64,000 nucleotides of DNA from Microvirga lotononidis (GTDB taxonomy: Bacteria; Pseudomonadota; Alphaproteobacteria; Rhizobiales; Beijerinckiaceae). Position numbers and translations under genes: made by a program. The notes under the pieces were generated by a model, which worked only from the letters and a program-made list of their open reading frames with translations, was not told where the DNA came from and made no database searches. Positions 7,862 through 17,586 of this stretch are shown piece by piece (the first letter of the stretch is position 1; every line of letters starts with the position of its first letter). The stretch spans positions 2,616,001-2,680,000 of the forward strand of contig NZ_CP141048.1 in the NCBI RefSeq assembly GCF_034627025.1. The letters run 5' to 3'.

Positions 7862-8029
7862 ATGAATGTCGATACCGGACAGATCAACCAGCAGGAACGG
7901 CGGGTCCGCACAGGCCTTCTCGCCGGGACGATCCTGTGCCTGGTTGCCTCCGGCGGGATCCTCTGGTGGCGCTATGGAGGCGCCGTGTTCAATGATCTCG
8001 TGCTGACCACTCTCGCCTGGTGCTTCTGA
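7862..8029 (+). CDS. Small single-pass membrane protein
   Basis: The predicted 55-residue peptide has a polar N-terminus (MNVDTGQINQQERRVRTG), one hydrophobic helix (about 19-37, LLAGTILCLVASGGILWW) and a short C-terminal tail. GGAG precedes the ATG, although the spacing is short. Its 3' end overlaps the convergent glycosyltransferase gene by 41 bases. No function is recognised. The composition and charge asymmetry favour a real membrane miniprotein, but it could be spurious. Confidence 0.5.
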   Translation: MNVDTGQINQQERRVRTGLLAGTILCLVASGGILWWRYGGAVFNDLVLTTLAWCF

Positions 8030-9857
8030 GAACCAATCCGGCGCGCGACGTCCTGGCGTGGCCATGGCTCGTCTTGTTCCATCGGAACGTCGCCGTCGCC
8101 AATTCCCACAATCCCCGCCATGCCGCGATGCTCACGAGACCGTAATAGAACGGCAGCAGCGGCAGCCACGGCCAAAGCCGCCAGAGCCTGCGGCTGTGCA
8201 AGGCGACCAAGGCCGGGATCATGATCGCCGCCGTACCGGAGAGGAAAAGCGTCAGGCTGTAGAACCAGGCGACGGTGTCCCAGCGCGAGGCATAAAGCCT
8301 GGTCGTTCCGGAAAACCACTCTGCCAGGAACAGCACGGAGAAAAGCGGGTAGAACAAGGCGCTGAGCACGATACCCCAGGTCAGGACGAGAGCGCCGTAA
8401 CAGCGCCAGACGCCCAATTGCCGGAGCAGGACCCACGGCCTGCGCGAATGGGTCGTGGCGGTCTGGACGAAACCTTTCATCCACCGGGTCCGTTGCCGCA
8501 TCCAGGAGCCCAGGGTGACCGGCGCCTCCTCCAGCGTCGATGAGGGAAGATCCCTGACCTCATAGCCCAGCCGTGCTAGGCGAAGGCCGAGATCCGCATC
8601 CTCTGTCACGTTCCAGGCATCCCACCCATGGACTGCCTTGAGAACCGAGGTGCGGAAATGGTTCGAGGTGCCGCCCAGGGGAATGGGGCTCCCGATCTCG
8701 GCCAGACCCGGGTTGAACACATCGAACAACGCCGCGTATTCGATGGTGAAAAGGCGCGTGAGCCAGGAATCGTCCGTGTTGTCGATGGTGAGTCGCGCCT
8801 GGAGACAGGCGACCTGCGGCGGCAGGCGGGCGAACCGGGCAACGGCGAGGCGCAGCTGACCGGGATCCGGGACGTCCTCGGCATCGTAGATGACCGTGAA
8901 GCGTCCCCGCGCCAGGGGCAGGGCAACATTGAGAGCTCGTGGTTTGGTGCGCGGCTCCCCTTTGGGCGCGACGACGATCTCCATATTGCCCGGCAGGTCG
9001 ACGGCCCGAAGGGCATCGAGCGTTTCCCTATCGTCGGATTCGAGAACGAGCTTGATGTCGAGCTTGGCCGCCGGATAATCGAGCCGCGACAGGGCCTGGA
9101 TGAGCGTGGCGGCCACCCGCTTCTCCCGATAGAGGGCCGCGATGATCGTGTAGACCGGCAGCGCGGCGTCCTCGGTACGGGGAGCCTCGTCGTTCGGTTC
9201 GAGGGAGTTTTTGAGCACCGATGCCGCGAGCCTCAGGACGATCATGCCCAGAAAGAGCGGCCCCAGAGCAGCCCCGATGATCGCCAGCGTCGGCCCTGGA
9301 GCGTGGCCAATGCCGAACGCGGTGACGGTCAGGACGACGAACAGGACGGTGATTTGCCCGTAGCCGAGGTCGGTCGCCAGCTCGGGCGCCCACCGGGCCA
9401 GATCCGAGGCGGCCCGATCGGCGATCCACGGGCCCTGCCTGCGAAAGACCGCTTCTCTCAGGCGCGACGGAGATGTGATGGCAAGCGTACGGCTGCGGAG
9501 CCTCGTGCCAAGGAGACGGGCGAGCGCGGCACCGCGAGGGGCCGTTACGAACCCTGCCTGAAGTCCGGCCAAAGGGGCGATGCCCGCCAGAATGCTGTCC
9601 GGGTAAAGGGCGGCCTGCGACAGGGGAGGGGCGGACAGGAACGGTAGCCGGAGCTCGGCCGCGAGGGCGCGATAGAAGTCGTCCTCGCCTACGAGGTTGT
9701 GTTTCAGCAGAAACTCATCGGCCGAAATCCCGGCGAAACGGGCGAGGATTGCGGCTTGGCGCAGCGTTTCCGGGGCGTGGCCATGATGTGCCAGGAACCC
9801 GATCTCGACCGGCAGTGCTGTTGACTGTGGGCTCGGCTCCGCTAGACCCTGCCTCAT
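7989..9857 (-). CDS. Family 2 membrane glycosyltransferase with GspE-N-like domain
   Basis: In this 622-residue processive-type GT2 protein, residues about 25-95 resemble the type II secretion GspE N-terminal domain (ISADEFLLKHNLVGEDDFY). Hydrophobic helices lie at about 165-210, then the catalytic region: YREKRV, DDRET, the acidic YDAEDVPDPG, EDADLGLRL and QRTRW (the QxxRW motif). Three or more C-terminal helices follow. It should make or export a beta-linked polysaccharide or cyclic glucan at the inner membrane; the sugar cannot be read. The GspE-N/GT2 combination recurs in Rhizobiales and its role is unclear. No pathway genes adjoin. The 5' end overlaps the divergent region of the next gene. 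Confidence 0.88.
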   Translation of the reverse strand: MRQGLAEPSPQSTALPVEIGFLAHHGHAPETLRQAAILARFAGISADEFLLKHNLVGEDDFYRALAAELRLPFLSAPPLSQAALYPDSILAGIAPLAGLQAGFVTAPRGAALARLLGTRLRSRTLAITSPSRLREAVFRRQGPWIADRAASDLARWAPELATDLGYGQITVLFVVLTVTAFGIGHAPGPTLAIIGAALGPLFLGMIVLRLAASVLKNSLEPNDEAPRTEDAALPVYTIIAALYREKRVAATLIQALSRLDYPAAKLDIKLVLESDDRETLDALRAVDLPGNMEIVVAPKGEPRTKPRALNVALPLARGRFTVIYDAEDVPDPGQLRLAVARFARLPPQVACLQARLTIDNTDDSWLTRLFTIEYAALFDVFNPGLAEIGSPIPLGGTSNHFRTSVLKAVHGWDAWNVTEDADLGLRLARLGYEVRDLPSSTLEEAPVTLGSWMRQRTRWMKGFVQTATTHSRRPWVLLRQLGVWRCYGALVLTWGIVLSALFYPLFSVLFLAEWFSGTTRLYASRWDTVAWFYSLTLFLSGTAAIMIPALVALHSRRLWRLWPWLPLLPFYYGLVSIAAWRGLWELATATFRWNKTSHGHARTSRAGLVLRSTRREWSARDH

Positions 9858-9885
9858 GAGCAGACGCTTTCACGGAGCGCTGTTG

Positions 9886-10806
9886 ATGTGTGCCAAGTTG
9901 CGTGCAAGAGATGATCGATTGATGCTTCGAGATATTGTTACATTGGTTGCGCGCTTCCTTCCCAAGATCAACCCCCTCGGATGCCTCCGGGCCTTGCCGG
10001 TGCTCCTGCTGATGTCGGTATCGGGTCTGGCACGAGCCGAGGGCGTGACGATCCCGAACTTCTGGGATCCCAGGGCACTGCTCGAGCGTCCCGACCTGCC
10101 GACGAACCGCACAATCCGCTTTCTCGTCGACGACGATTTCCCGCCGCTGCATTTCCCGGGGCTGGACGGCAATCCGACCGGCTTGTCGGTGGAGCTCGCC
10201 CGTGCCGCCTGTGAGCGGCTGAGCCTCACCTGCACCGTCCAGGTCCGCCGCTTCGACACGCTGCTCGACGCTTTGCAGGAGCGCCAAGGCGATGTGGTGG
10301 CCGCAGCCATTCCCATCACGACGGATCTGCGGAGCCGCTTTGCCGTCACGGCTCCCTATTTCAAGCTTCCGGCGCGGTTCGCCGTGCGCAAGGACCGCAA
10401 TCAGCCGGCACCCGAAGCCAGAGCGCTGCAGGGCAAGACCATCGGGGTCGTTGGGGGCACGGCCCACGAGGCCTTCGCCAAGGCCTTCGCGGCGGGAAGC
10501 AATCTCAAGCCCTTCCCGGATCTGGCCGCCGCTCAGGCTGCCCTCAAGGCCGGCGAAATCGATTACCTGTTCGCCGATGGTCTCGGTCTCGCCCTCTGGA
10601 TCGGGGGAGAGGAGGCGGGCGGCTGCTGCGACTTCTCGGGAGGGCCTTACCTGGAGAGCCGCTTCTTCGGCGAGGGCATCGGCTTCGTCACCCGGACCGA
10701 GGATGAACCCTTGCGCCGTGCCCTGGATTTCGCCCTGCAGCAGCTTTGGAAGGAAGGAAAGTACGCCGAACTTTATCTCCGCTTCTTCCCGATCAGCCCG
10801 TTTTGA
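9886..10806 (+). CDS. Periplasmic amino-acid-type substrate-binding protein (SBP_bac_3)
   Basis: The protein has 306 residues from ATG 9886, preceded by GGAG nine bases upstream; ATG 9922 is an alternative. A hydrophobic signal segment (CLRALPVLLLMSVSGLARA) ends near residue 50. The mature part begins with IRFLVDDDFPPLHF and has the family 3 solute-binding fold signature NPTGLSVELARAACERL, then GKTIGVVGGTAHEAF. Such proteins deliver amino acids or similar solutes to an ABC permease, or act as a sensor domain. No permease or ATPase gene is adjacent, so its partner is elsewhere. A CC pair (GGCCDF) may form a disulfide. Confidence 0.8.
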   Translation: MCAKLRARDDRLMLRDIVTLVARFLPKINPLGCLRALPVLLLMSVSGLARAEGVTIPNFWDPRALLERPDLPTNRTIRFLVDDDFPPLHFPGLDGNPTGLSVELARAACERLSLTCTVQVRRFDTLLDALQERQGDVVAAAIPITTDLRSRFAVTAPYFKLPARFAVRKDRNQPAPEARALQGKTIGVVGGTAHEAFAKAFAAGSNLKPFPDLAAAQAALKAGEIDYLFADGLGLALWIGGEEAGGCCDFSGGPYLESRFFGEGIGFVTRTEDEPLRRALDFALQQLWKEGKYAELYLRFFPISPF

Positions 10807-10910
10807 AGCCATCTCCGCTGAGATGAAGACGGGTTTACCGCATTGACCCTCGCGGGTCTGATCCCTAGTGTGCCGCGCTTCTGGAAGCATTTCCTGCAAG
10901 CACTAGGCCC

Positions 10911-12632
10911 ATGTCTCACCCTCTGACCCTTGATCCTGCCCTGATTGAAGCCGCCCAGACCGCCAATGCCTGGCCTTTCGAGGAGGCGCGCAAGCTCGTC
11001 GAGCGGCTCAAACGGACGGGGAAGAAGGAGGCTCTGTTCGAGACGGGCTACGGTCCCTCGGGGCTGCCGCATATCGGCACCTTCGGCGAGGTGGCGCGCA
11101 CCAGCATGGTGCGTCATGCCTTCCGGGTCTTGACCGGCGACAGCATCCCGACGCGCCTCGTCGCCTTCTCGGACGACATGGACGGCCTGCGCAAGGTGCC
11201 GGACAACATCCCCAATAAGGAGCTCGTGGCCTCGGCGCTGGGCAAGCCGCTGACCCAGGTGCCCGACCCCTTCGGCACCCATGAGAGCTTCGCGCACCAC
11301 AACAATGCGCGCCTGCGCGAGTTCCTCGATGCCTTCGGGTTCGATTACGAGTTCATGTCCGCGACCGAGTGCTACAAGGCCGGCCGCTTCGACAAGACCC
11401 TGCTCACGGTGCTCGAGCGCTACGATGCCGTGATGGCGATCATGCTGCCGTCGCTGCGCGAGGAGCGCCAGCAATCCTACTCGCCCTTCCTGCCCGTCCA
11501 CCCGAAGACCGGCATCGTCATGCAGGTGCCGATCGACGAGCGCAAGCTGGATGCCGGCACCATCGTGTGGCGCGATCCCGATACGGGCGAGCGTTTCGAG
11601 ACGCCCGTGACCGGCGGCCATGCCAAGCTGCAGTGGAAGCCCGACTGGGCCATGCGCTGGGTCGCGCTCGGCGTCGACTACGAGATGGCCGGCAAGGACC
11701 TGATCGACAGCGTGAAGCTGTCGGGCGAGATCGCCAAGGCGCTCGGCGGCTTGCCCCCGGACGGGTTCAACTACGAGCTCTTCCTGGACGAGAAGGGCCA
11801 GAAGATCTCCAAGTCGAAGGGCAACGGACTCACCATCGACGAGTGGCTGACCTATGGCACGCCGGACAGCCTTCGGCTGTTCATGTTCAACAAGCCGCGC
11901 GAGGCGAAGAAGCTCTATTTCGACGTGATCCCGCGGCAGGTGGACGATTATCTGACCTTCCTGGAGAAGTACCCGGCGCAGGATGCCAAGGCACGCCTGA
12001 TGAATCCGGTCTGGCATCTCCATTCAGGCGAACCGCCGGCGCCCGAGTTGGTCTCGTCCGGCGGCGGCAACCAGCCTGGCACGACGATTTCCTTCTCCAT
12101 GCTGCTCAATCTGGTGGCCGTGGCGAATTCCGAGGATCCCAATGTGCTTTGGGGCTTCATCCGCCGGTACGCGCCGGGCGTTTCGCCCGAGACGCATCCC
12201 CGACTCGACAGCCTCGTGAAGCGCGCCGTGCGCTACTTCGAGGATTTCGTGAAGCCGCAGAAGGCCTATCGCCTGGCCGACGAGGTCGAAGCCGCTTCGC
12301 TGAGGCGCCTGGAAGAGGCGCTCGGCTCCTTCGAGACCGGGGAGAGGCCCGCGACGGCGGAAGCGATCCAGGAAGAGATCTACAATGTAGGCCGGGCCGA
12401 GCCGCGCTATCAGGACCTCAAGGCCAAGGGCGCGACGCCCGACCGTCCGGGCGTGTCCATCGAATGGTTCAACACGATCTATCAGGTGCTGCTGGGCGAA
12501 CCCCGCGGTCCACGCTTCGGCTCGTTCATCGCTCTCTACGGGGTGAAGGAGACGCGGGCGCTGATTCAAAAAGCGCTGAACGGCGACCTCGTGCGCGAGC
12601 ACGAGGCGTTCCTGAAGGAACGTGCCGCGTGA
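10911..12632 (+). CDS. lysS: Lysyl-tRNA synthetase, class I
   Basis: This 573-residue enzyme charges tRNA-Lys. The class I signatures are present: the HIGH-like [10 protein letters not shown] (about 48-57) and the KMSKS-like KISKSKGN (about 298-305), with the long C-terminal helical anticodon-binding part. Class I LysRS is the usual form in alphaproteobacteria and archaea, unlike the class II enzyme of E. coli. Length fits the family (about 520-590). It stands alone between an unrelated binding-protein gene and a convergent repressor gene. Confidence 0.95.
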   Translation: MSHPLTLDPALIEAAQTANAWPFEEARKLVERLKRTGKKEALFETGYGPSGLPHIGTFGEVARTSMVRHAFRVLTGDSIPTRLVAFSDDMDGLRKVPDNIPNKELVASALGKPLTQVPDPFGTHESFAHHNNARLREFLDAFGFDYEFMSATECYKAGRFDKTLLTVLERYDAVMAIMLPSLREERQQSYSPFLPVHPKTGIVMQVPIDERKLDAGTIVWRDPDTGERFETPVTGGHAKLQWKPDWAMRWVALGVDYEMAGKDLIDSVKLSGEIAKALGGLPPDGFNYELFLDEKGQKISKSKGNGLTIDEWLTYGTPDSLRLFMFNKPREAKKLYFDVIPRQVDDYLTFLEKYPAQDAKARLMNPVWHLHSGEPPAPELVSSGGGNQPGTTISFSMLLNLVAVANSEDPNVLWGFIRRYAPGVSPETHPRLDSLVKRAVRYFEDFVKPQKAYRLADEVEAASLRRLEEALGSFETGERPATAEAIQEEIYNVGRAEPRYQDLKAKGATPDRPGVSIEWFNTIYQVLLGEPRGPRFGSFIALYGVKETRALIQKALNGDLVREHEAFLKERAA

Positions 12633-12639
12633 GCTCCGC

Positions 12640-13272
12640 CTATTGCCGGGCCCACATGATCCGGGCCGACCAGGAGACCTCCTCGGCCGGGATCACCTGA
12701 TCTTCCTGGTCCTTGGCGAGGGACGCCATCTCCAGGGTCTTGGCCGAGCGGCGCTTGAGCTCCTTGGCCAGGATACCTCCGGTGGTCGTGCAGACGACGA
12801 TCCGGTCACCCTTGCGGGTGCTGGCCGTCGGCGAGACGATGAGAATATCGCCGTCGCGGTAGAGAGGAGCGAGGGTGTCGCCCGTGACCTCGAGGGCGAA
12901 AACCTTTTCCTGCCCGAAATCGGGAAACTCGATCTCGTCCCAGCCGGGGCCTTCGTTGGGCATGCCTTCTTCGTTGAAGACTTTGCCGGCGGCCGCATCC
13001 TCCATGCCGATCAACGGGATCATGGAGCGGCGCAAGGAGCCGGAGGGCTCGACGAGGCGGAGGAAATCCTCCAGGGTCGCGCCGGTTGCCTTCAGGATCT
13101 TCGAGATGGATTCCGTGGAGGGCCATCGCTCCCGGCCCTCGGGACTCACGCGCTTCGACTTGTTGAAGCTAGTCGCGTCGAGACCGGCCTTGCGCGCCAG
13201 TCCTGATGCGGTCATGCCATGACGTGATGCCAATGCATCGATAGCAGCCCACACGCGCTCGTGAGATAACAT
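12640..13272 (-). CDS. XRE/S24-type transcriptional repressor, catalytic Ser replaced
   Basis: The 210-residue regulator has an N-terminal helix-turn-helix (about 15-75, GMTASGLARKAGLDATSFNKSKR) and a C-terminal LexA/CI-like S24 fold. The usual GDSM serine motif reads EVTGDTLAPLYRDGD, with Thr in place of Ser, while the Lys region (GGILAKEL) is kept, so self-cleavage is probably lost or altered. This pattern recurs in a rhizobial repressor group; the effector is not known to me. A palindrome TTCGCT-AAG-AGCGAA with a third half-site lies just upstream and suggests autoregulation. Confidence 0.82.
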   Translation of the reverse strand: MLSHERVWAAIDALASRHGMTASGLARKAGLDATSFNKSKRVSPEGRERWPSTESISKILKATGATLEDFLRLVEPSGSLRRSMIPLIGMEDAAAGKVFNEEGMPNEGPGWDEIEFPDFGQEKVFALEVTGDTLAPLYRDGDILIVSPTASTRKGDRIVVCTTTGGILAKELKRRSAKTLEMASLAKDQEDQVIPAEEVSWSARIMWARQ

Positions 13273-13282
13273 TGTACGAACC

Positions 13283-13313
13283 TTCGCTAAGAGCGAAATC
13301 TAATGAAAGCGAA
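13283..13313. promoter_or_regulatory. Candidate operator of the S24-like repressor
   Basis: Half-sites TTCGCT (13283-13288), AGCGAA (13292-13297) and AGCGAA (13308-13313) form an inverted repeat plus a direct copy starting 16 bases after the second half-site. It begins 11 bases before the repressor start at 13272. Autoregulation is inferred. Confidence 0.5.
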
Positions 13314-13427
13314 CCTACAATTAGGAATTAAATGTGACCGAAAAGTTAGCCGCTTGGCAACAGACTATTGAGACAATATGTCTAATTTGGGTTGCTCCCG
13401 ATGTGACGCGCGGATACTCAAATCTTC

Positions 13428-13772
13428 ATGCGCATTATTTATAAAATTTGCCCTGCTTTGCTTTGGCAGGAGGCGGAAAGCGCCGGTTCCTTCGAAGGAG
13501 CACCCGTCGATATCCAAGATGGGTACATCCATTTTTCAACGGAAAAACAGGTCCACGAAACGGCCAAAAGGCATTTTGCGGATCAGAACGATCTGCTGCT
13601 GATCGCCATCGATGGCGATTCGCTCGGCGAGGCTCTTCGTTATGAGCCGTCCCGAGGGGGAGATCTGTTCCCGCATCTCTACGCGCCGCTGCCCTTGTCT
13701 GCGGTCCGATGGGTGAAGCCGCTGCCGCTCGGCGCGGATGGTCAGCACATTTTTCCGGATCTTTCCCGATGA
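13428..13772 (+). CDS. DUF952 family protein
   Basis: This 114-residue protein matches DUF952 ([14 protein letters not shown]..., DGYIHFST near 33-40, [20 protein letters not shown]). These small proteins are structurally similar to glutathione-S-transferase-like or ADP-ribosyl-type folds, but no activity is established. The stop overlaps the ATG of pyrD (ATGA, 13769-13772), a pairing often kept in Rhizobiales, so the two are co-translated. Confidence 0.85.
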   Translation: MRIIYKICPALLWQEAESAGSFEGAPVDIQDGYIHFSTEKQVHETAKRHFADQNDLLLIAIDGDSLGEALRYEPSRGGDLFPHLYAPLPLSAVRWVKPLPLGADGQHIFPDLSR

Positions 13773-14854
13773 TCGGTACGCTCTTTTCCTTTGCCAAACC
13801 CGCTCTTCACGCGCTCGATGCGGAGACGGCCCACCAGTTGACGATCCGTGGATTGTCGCTGATGCCGATTTCGCCCGCGCCTGCGGACGATGCGCGTCTC
13901 TCCACCGACGTTTTCGGCCGGCGCTTCCCCAATCCCGTCGGCCTTGCGGCAGGCTTCGACAAGCAATGCGAGGTTCCCGACCAGCTCCTCGGACTGGGCT
14001 TCGGCTTCGTCGAGCTCGGCGGCGTCGTGCCGAAGCCCCAAGCCGGCAATCCGCGCCCACGCGTCTTTCGTCTGGCGCGCGACGAGGCCGTGATCAATCG
14101 GTTCGGCCTCAACAGCGAAGGGCTCGATGCCGCCCGCCGGCGGCTTGCCGGCCGTCGCGGACGCCCGGGCATCGTCGGAGTCAATATCGGGGCGAACAAG
14201 GACTCGACGGATCGCATCGCCGATTACGTTCTGTGCATCGAGCGTCTGTGCGGGTTGGCGGATTTCCTGACGATCAACGTATCCTCACCCAACACGCCGG
14301 GCTTGCGCGACCTGCAGGGCGAGGCGTTCCTCGATGACCTTCTTGCCCGCAGCATGGAGGCCCGCGACAGGGCAGACCAGGGCAGGCGCAAGACGATCGT
14401 CCTGTTGAAGATCGCGCCCGATATTTCCCTCGATACGCTCGATGCGATCGTCGCCACGGCTCTCAAGCGCGGAATCGACGGGCTGACCGTGTCCAACACC
14501 ACCATTGCCCGGCCCGACAGCCTGAAGGAAAAGGCGCTTGCATCCGAAACGGGCGGCCTGTCCGGCAAGCCTCTCTTCATGCCGTCCACGAAGCTCCTGG
14601 CCGAGACGTTCCTGCGGGTGGAGCGGAAGATTCCGCTCGTCGGCGTCGGCGGCGTCGATTCCGCCGAGGCGGCTTGGGGCAAGATCCGCGCAGGGGCAAG
14701 CCTGGTGCAGCTCTATTCGGCCATGGTCTACAAGGGCCCCGGTCTCATCGGCGACATCAAGCGCGGCCTGCTGCAGGTTCTCGGAACGGAGAGGACGACC
14801 CTGGCGCAAGCCGTTGGCCGTGATGCATCGGCGATCGCTCAGGGACGATTCTGA
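13769..14854 (+). CDS. pyrD: Dihydroorotate dehydrogenase (quinone), class 2
   Basis: This 361-residue membrane-associated flavoenzyme oxidises dihydroorotate to orotate in pyrimidine synthesis. The N-terminal amphipathic membrane-binding stretch ([20 protein letters not shown]) is typical of class 2. Conserved FMN and substrate motifs follow: [37 protein letters not shown] with its catalytic Ser, KIAPD, SNTT, and [12 protein letters not shown]. Length fits the family (about 335-370). ATG 13769 overlaps the DUF952 stop. Confidence 0.95.
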   Translation: MIGTLFSFAKPALHALDAETAHQLTIRGLSLMPISPAPADDARLSTDVFGRRFPNPVGLAAGFDKQCEVPDQLLGLGFGFVELGGVVPKPQAGNPRPRVFRLARDEAVINRFGLNSEGLDAARRRLAGRRGRPGIVGVNIGANKDSTDRIADYVLCIERLCGLADFLTINVSSPNTPGLRDLQGEAFLDDLLARSMEARDRADQGRRKTIVLLKIAPDISLDTLDAIVATALKRGIDGLTVSNTTIARPDSLKEKALASETGGLSGKPLFMPSTKLLAETFLRVERKIPLVGVGGVDSAEAAWGKIRAGASLVQLYSAMVYKGPGLIGDIKRGLLQVLGTERTTLAQAVGRDASAIAQGRF

Positions 14855-14864
14855 CGATCCCCAT

Positions 14865-16202
14865 TCAGGACATGCTGGCGAAGGTCTTCTTCGCCAGCCG
14901 CGGATAGAGGATGAACTGCCCGAGGCCGCGCGCGCTCAGGAACGTGAGGAGCGCAATCCATAAGGCCGTGTTGCCGAGATCGTGGGCCACCAGAAGAATG
15001 GCTCCGTAAGCGATGAGGGCGATGACCATCAGGTCGCGCATGGACCGGGTCCAGGTGGCTCCGGTGTAGATGCCGTCGAACGCGAAGGCGGCGGCGCCGA
15101 AGAACGGGGTCAGGGCGGCGAAGACCAGATATTCCCGTGCATAGGCGCGCACGTCCGGATTCGTCGACACGAAGTCGATGAACACGCCGCCGCCGATGAG
15201 GAACAGGCTCGAGACGGCGAACCCGAAGCCGATGCACCAGCCCAGGCTCAGGCGGATGGCGCGCCGGAAGCCGCGTTCGTCCCGGGCGCCGATGCATTGG
15301 CCGCACAGGGTCTCTGCGGCGGTAGCGAAGCCGTCGAGGAAATAGCCGCCGATCAGGAACATGTTGTAGAGCACCGCATTCGCCGCGAGCGTGACGTCGC
15401 CCGAGCGCGCGCCGAGCGCGCTGAAGATCGAGAAGGCGAGGATCAGCGCCACGTTGCGGATCATGATGTCCCGATTCATGGCGAGCGTCTGCACCATCGC
15501 CGTCCGGTTGAGGACCTCATGCCGTGTGACGGCCAGCGGGTTCGAGCCGAGGCGGCGCAGAACCACGATGCCGAGGCCGACACCCACCACTTCGGCCAGG
15601 GCCGTGCCGATGGCCGCGCCCGCGATGCCGAGACCGAAGCCGAGGACCAGCGCCATCGTGAACACGATGTTCGCCACATTGATGGCCACCTGAAGCAACA
15701 GCCCGAGATCCGTTCGCCCGCGCCCCAGGGTGGACCCGAGGATCACGTAATTCGCCAAAGTGAAGGGTGCGGCCCAGATGCGAATGAAGAAATAGGTCGA
15801 GAGCGCTTCCGTGACGGCCGGGCTCGCGCCCGCCATGGAGAAGGCCAGCGTCGCGATGGGCCATTGCAGCAGGATCAGCAGGACACCCGTCACGCCCGCC
15901 ACCAGGAAGGCCCGGGCGAGCGTCAGGTCGACCTCATGCCGGTTCCCGGCCCCGGTCGCCTGCGCGGTCAGGCCCGCAGTCGCCATGCGCAGGGAGCCGA
16001 AGCTCCAGAACACGAAGTCGAAGATCACGGCGCCCAAGGCCACCGCTCCGAGCAGATGCGCCTCGCCGAGCCGCCCGATCACCGTCGCGTCGACGAGCCC
16101 GAGGAGGGGCGTCGTCACGTGCGACAGGGTCATCGGAAGGGCGAGTAACAGGATGCGCCGATGGGAGATGTCCAGGCGCCTTGGGTTCGTCGATCCGTCC
16201 AT
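14865..16202 (-). CDS. MATE family multidrug/toxin efflux protein
   Basis: This 445-residue protein has twelve predicted membrane helices in two halves and matches the MATE family (LPMTLSHVTTPLLGLVDATVIGRLG near the N-terminus; NAVLYNMFLIGGYFLDGFATAAETLCGQ in the second half). It is closest to the DinF-type branch of cation-coupled exporters. The start ATG 16202 has GAGG six bases upstream. It lies 10 bases from the convergent pyrD stop and 17 bases after the small membrane-protein gene, with which it may form an operon. The substrate is unknown. Confidence 0.92.
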   Translation of the reverse strand: MDGSTNPRRLDISHRRILLLALPMTLSHVTTPLLGLVDATVIGRLGEAHLLGAVALGAVIFDFVFWSFGSLRMATAGLTAQATGAGNRHEVDLTLARAFLVAGVTGVLLILLQWPIATLAFSMAGASPAVTEALSTYFFIRIWAAPFTLANYVILGSTLGRGRTDLGLLLQVAINVANIVFTMALVLGFGLGIAGAAIGTALAEVVGVGLGIVVLRRLGSNPLAVTRHEVLNRTAMVQTLAMNRDIMIRNVALILAFSIFSALGARSGDVTLAANAVLYNMFLIGGYFLDGFATAAETLCGQCIGARDERGFRRAIRLSLGWCIGFGFAVSSLFLIGGGVFIDFVSTNPDVRAYAREYLVFAALTPFFGAAAFAFDGIYTGATWTRSMRDLMVIALIAYGAILLVAHDLGNTALWIALLTFLSARGLGQFILYPRLAKKTFASMS

Positions 16203-16219
16203 GATCAGCCTCGAACGCC

Positions 16220-16483
16220 TCAGCGGCGGCTGCCGAACAGCCGGGAGAGGAGCCAGAGCGGCACGACGATGATCGCGCCGTAGAGGATCCAGCGGCCGAC
16301 CTCGAGAACTGTCTCAAAGCTGAGATTGAAAATGGAGGCGAGCCAATTGAACAGGCGCTCGATCAGTTCGAACGGCGTGATCTCGTAAAAGGCCAGGAAG
16401 GCGCCGACGAGGAGAGACAGGAAAATCAGCTTCACCAGCACCGAGCCGGGGGAGCCGCCGAGAAAGCGGTTCAGGTTGGACAT
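16220..16483 (-). CDS. Small two-helix membrane protein (DUF6460-like)
   Basis: The 87-residue protein has hydrophobic helices at about 15-35 (VLVKLIFLSLLVGAFLAFYEI) and 60-82, separated by an amphipathic segment, and a basic C-terminus. Its start has GAGG five bases upstream. The layout and the N-terminal LNRFLGGSPGSVLVKL recall the small Rhizobiales family DUF6460, but I assign that name from memory. It lies directly upstream of the MATE gene on the same strand. Confidence 0.75.
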   Translation of the reverse strand: MSNLNRFLGGSPGSVLVKLIFLSLLVGAFLAFYEITPFELIERLFNWLASIFNLSFETVLEVGRWILYGAIIVVPLWLLSRLFGSRR

Positions 16484-16592
16484 GTCCTCATCTCGTCAGA
16501 AGCGTCACTGGAAGAAAGCGTAATAGACCTGGGGCGTCGCCTGTGCTTCATCGCAAGGGCCGGCGACGAACGCAACCCAAACCGAGCTTCGC

Positions 16593-17534
16593 ATGATCGA
16601 TCCAGCCGTTTTCGACCCCTCCGCCATCAGCGACGAGATCCGTGCCCAGAATGCCGAGATCGTGGCAAAGCTCGCGGCCCTGCCGGACCCCATGTCGGTT
16701 CCTCCGGCGCTGGTGCGGGAGCGGCGCCGTCAGGGCCTGGGGCCGTTTCCCCTGATGCCGCTGAGCAGCAAGGCCAGGACGATTGCCATCGATGGTCCCG
16801 CAGGCCCCATTCCCTTGCGGATCATCGCGCCCGAGAATCCTCGCGGCGTCTATCTTCACATTCATGGCGGTGGCTGGACCTGGGGCACGGCGGACGAGCA
16901 GGACCCTTGGCTCGACCGGCTGGCGGATCGCTGCGGCTTGGCGGTCGTCTCGGTCGAATACCGCCTGGCGCCTGAAAATCCCTATCCGGCCCCGCTCGAC
17001 GATTGCGAGGCGGCGGCCCTCTGGGTGATCCGGGAGATGGAGAGCCGGTTCGGCACCTCGCGCCTGTTCATCGGCGGCGAGTCGGCGGGGGCCCATCTGT
17101 CGGCCGTCACGATCCTGCGTCTTCGGGACAAGCACGGACTGAAGCCTTTCCGGGGCGCGAACCTGTTCGCGGGCTGCTACGATCTCAGGCTGACGCCCAG
17201 CGTCCGGCACTGGGGACCTGAGCGGTTGATCCTCAACACGAACGACGTGAGGGTCTTTGCCGAGAATTTCGTCGGCCATGTGGGCGATCGGACCGATCCG
17301 GATATTTCCCCTCTCCACGCCGACCTCAATGGCCTGCCCCCGGCGCTGTTCTCCGTGGGGACGAAGGACATGCTCCTCGACGACACGCTCTTCATGGCGT
17401 CCCGCTGGGCGGCTGCCGGGAATACGACCGAACTCGCCGTCTGGCCCGGCGGCTGCCACGTGTTCATCCGCTTCGACAGCGTGCTCTCGGAACAGGCGCT
17501 GGCGCGGATCGACGGTTTCATCGAGGGGCTTTAG
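16593..17534 (+). CDS. Alpha/beta hydrolase, hormone-sensitive-lipase-like esterase
   Basis: This 313-residue esterase/lipase of the HSL family has the oxyanion motif HIHGGGW (about 89-95), the nucleophile motif GGESAGAHL (about 160), a later acidic SVGTKDMLLDD, and the catalytic His in GGCHVFIRF near the C-terminus. It should hydrolyse short acyl esters or a related xenobiotic; no signal peptide is seen. Its TAG stop is the first triplet of a palindromic repeat that also supplies the stop of the convergent response-regulator gene. Confidence 0.88.
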   Translation: MIDPAVFDPSAISDEIRAQNAEIVAKLAALPDPMSVPPALVRERRRQGLGPFPLMPLSSKARTIAIDGPAGPIPLRIIAPENPRGVYLHIHGGGWTWGTADEQDPWLDRLADRCGLAVVSVEYRLAPENPYPAPLDDCEAAALWVIREMESRFGTSRLFIGGESAGAHLSAVTILRLRDKHGLKPFRGANLFAGCYDLRLTPSVRHWGPERLILNTNDVRVFAENFVGHVGDRTDPDISPLHADLNGLPPALFSVGTKDMLLDDTLFMASRWAAAGNTTELAVWPGGCHVFIRFDSVLSEQALARIDGFIEGL

Positions 17535-17586
17535 AGCATCGGACCCAAAAGTGGACTTGCACTTTTGGGATCCATCCAATGCGCTA
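17532..17586. repeat. Palindromic repeat (TAGAGCATCG family) between convergent stops
   Basis: Ends TAGAGCATCGGA and TCCAATGCGCTA enclose a hairpin CCCAAAAGT...ACTTTTGGG (17544-17569). The left TAG is the stop of the esterase, and the right CTA is the complement of the TAG stop of the response regulator. It probably terminates both transcripts. Confidence 0.8.

Noticed and set aside
12640..13272. Gene encoding LexA itself
   Set aside because: The helix-turn-helix is XRE-like rather than the LexA winged helix, and the catalytic Ser is absent.
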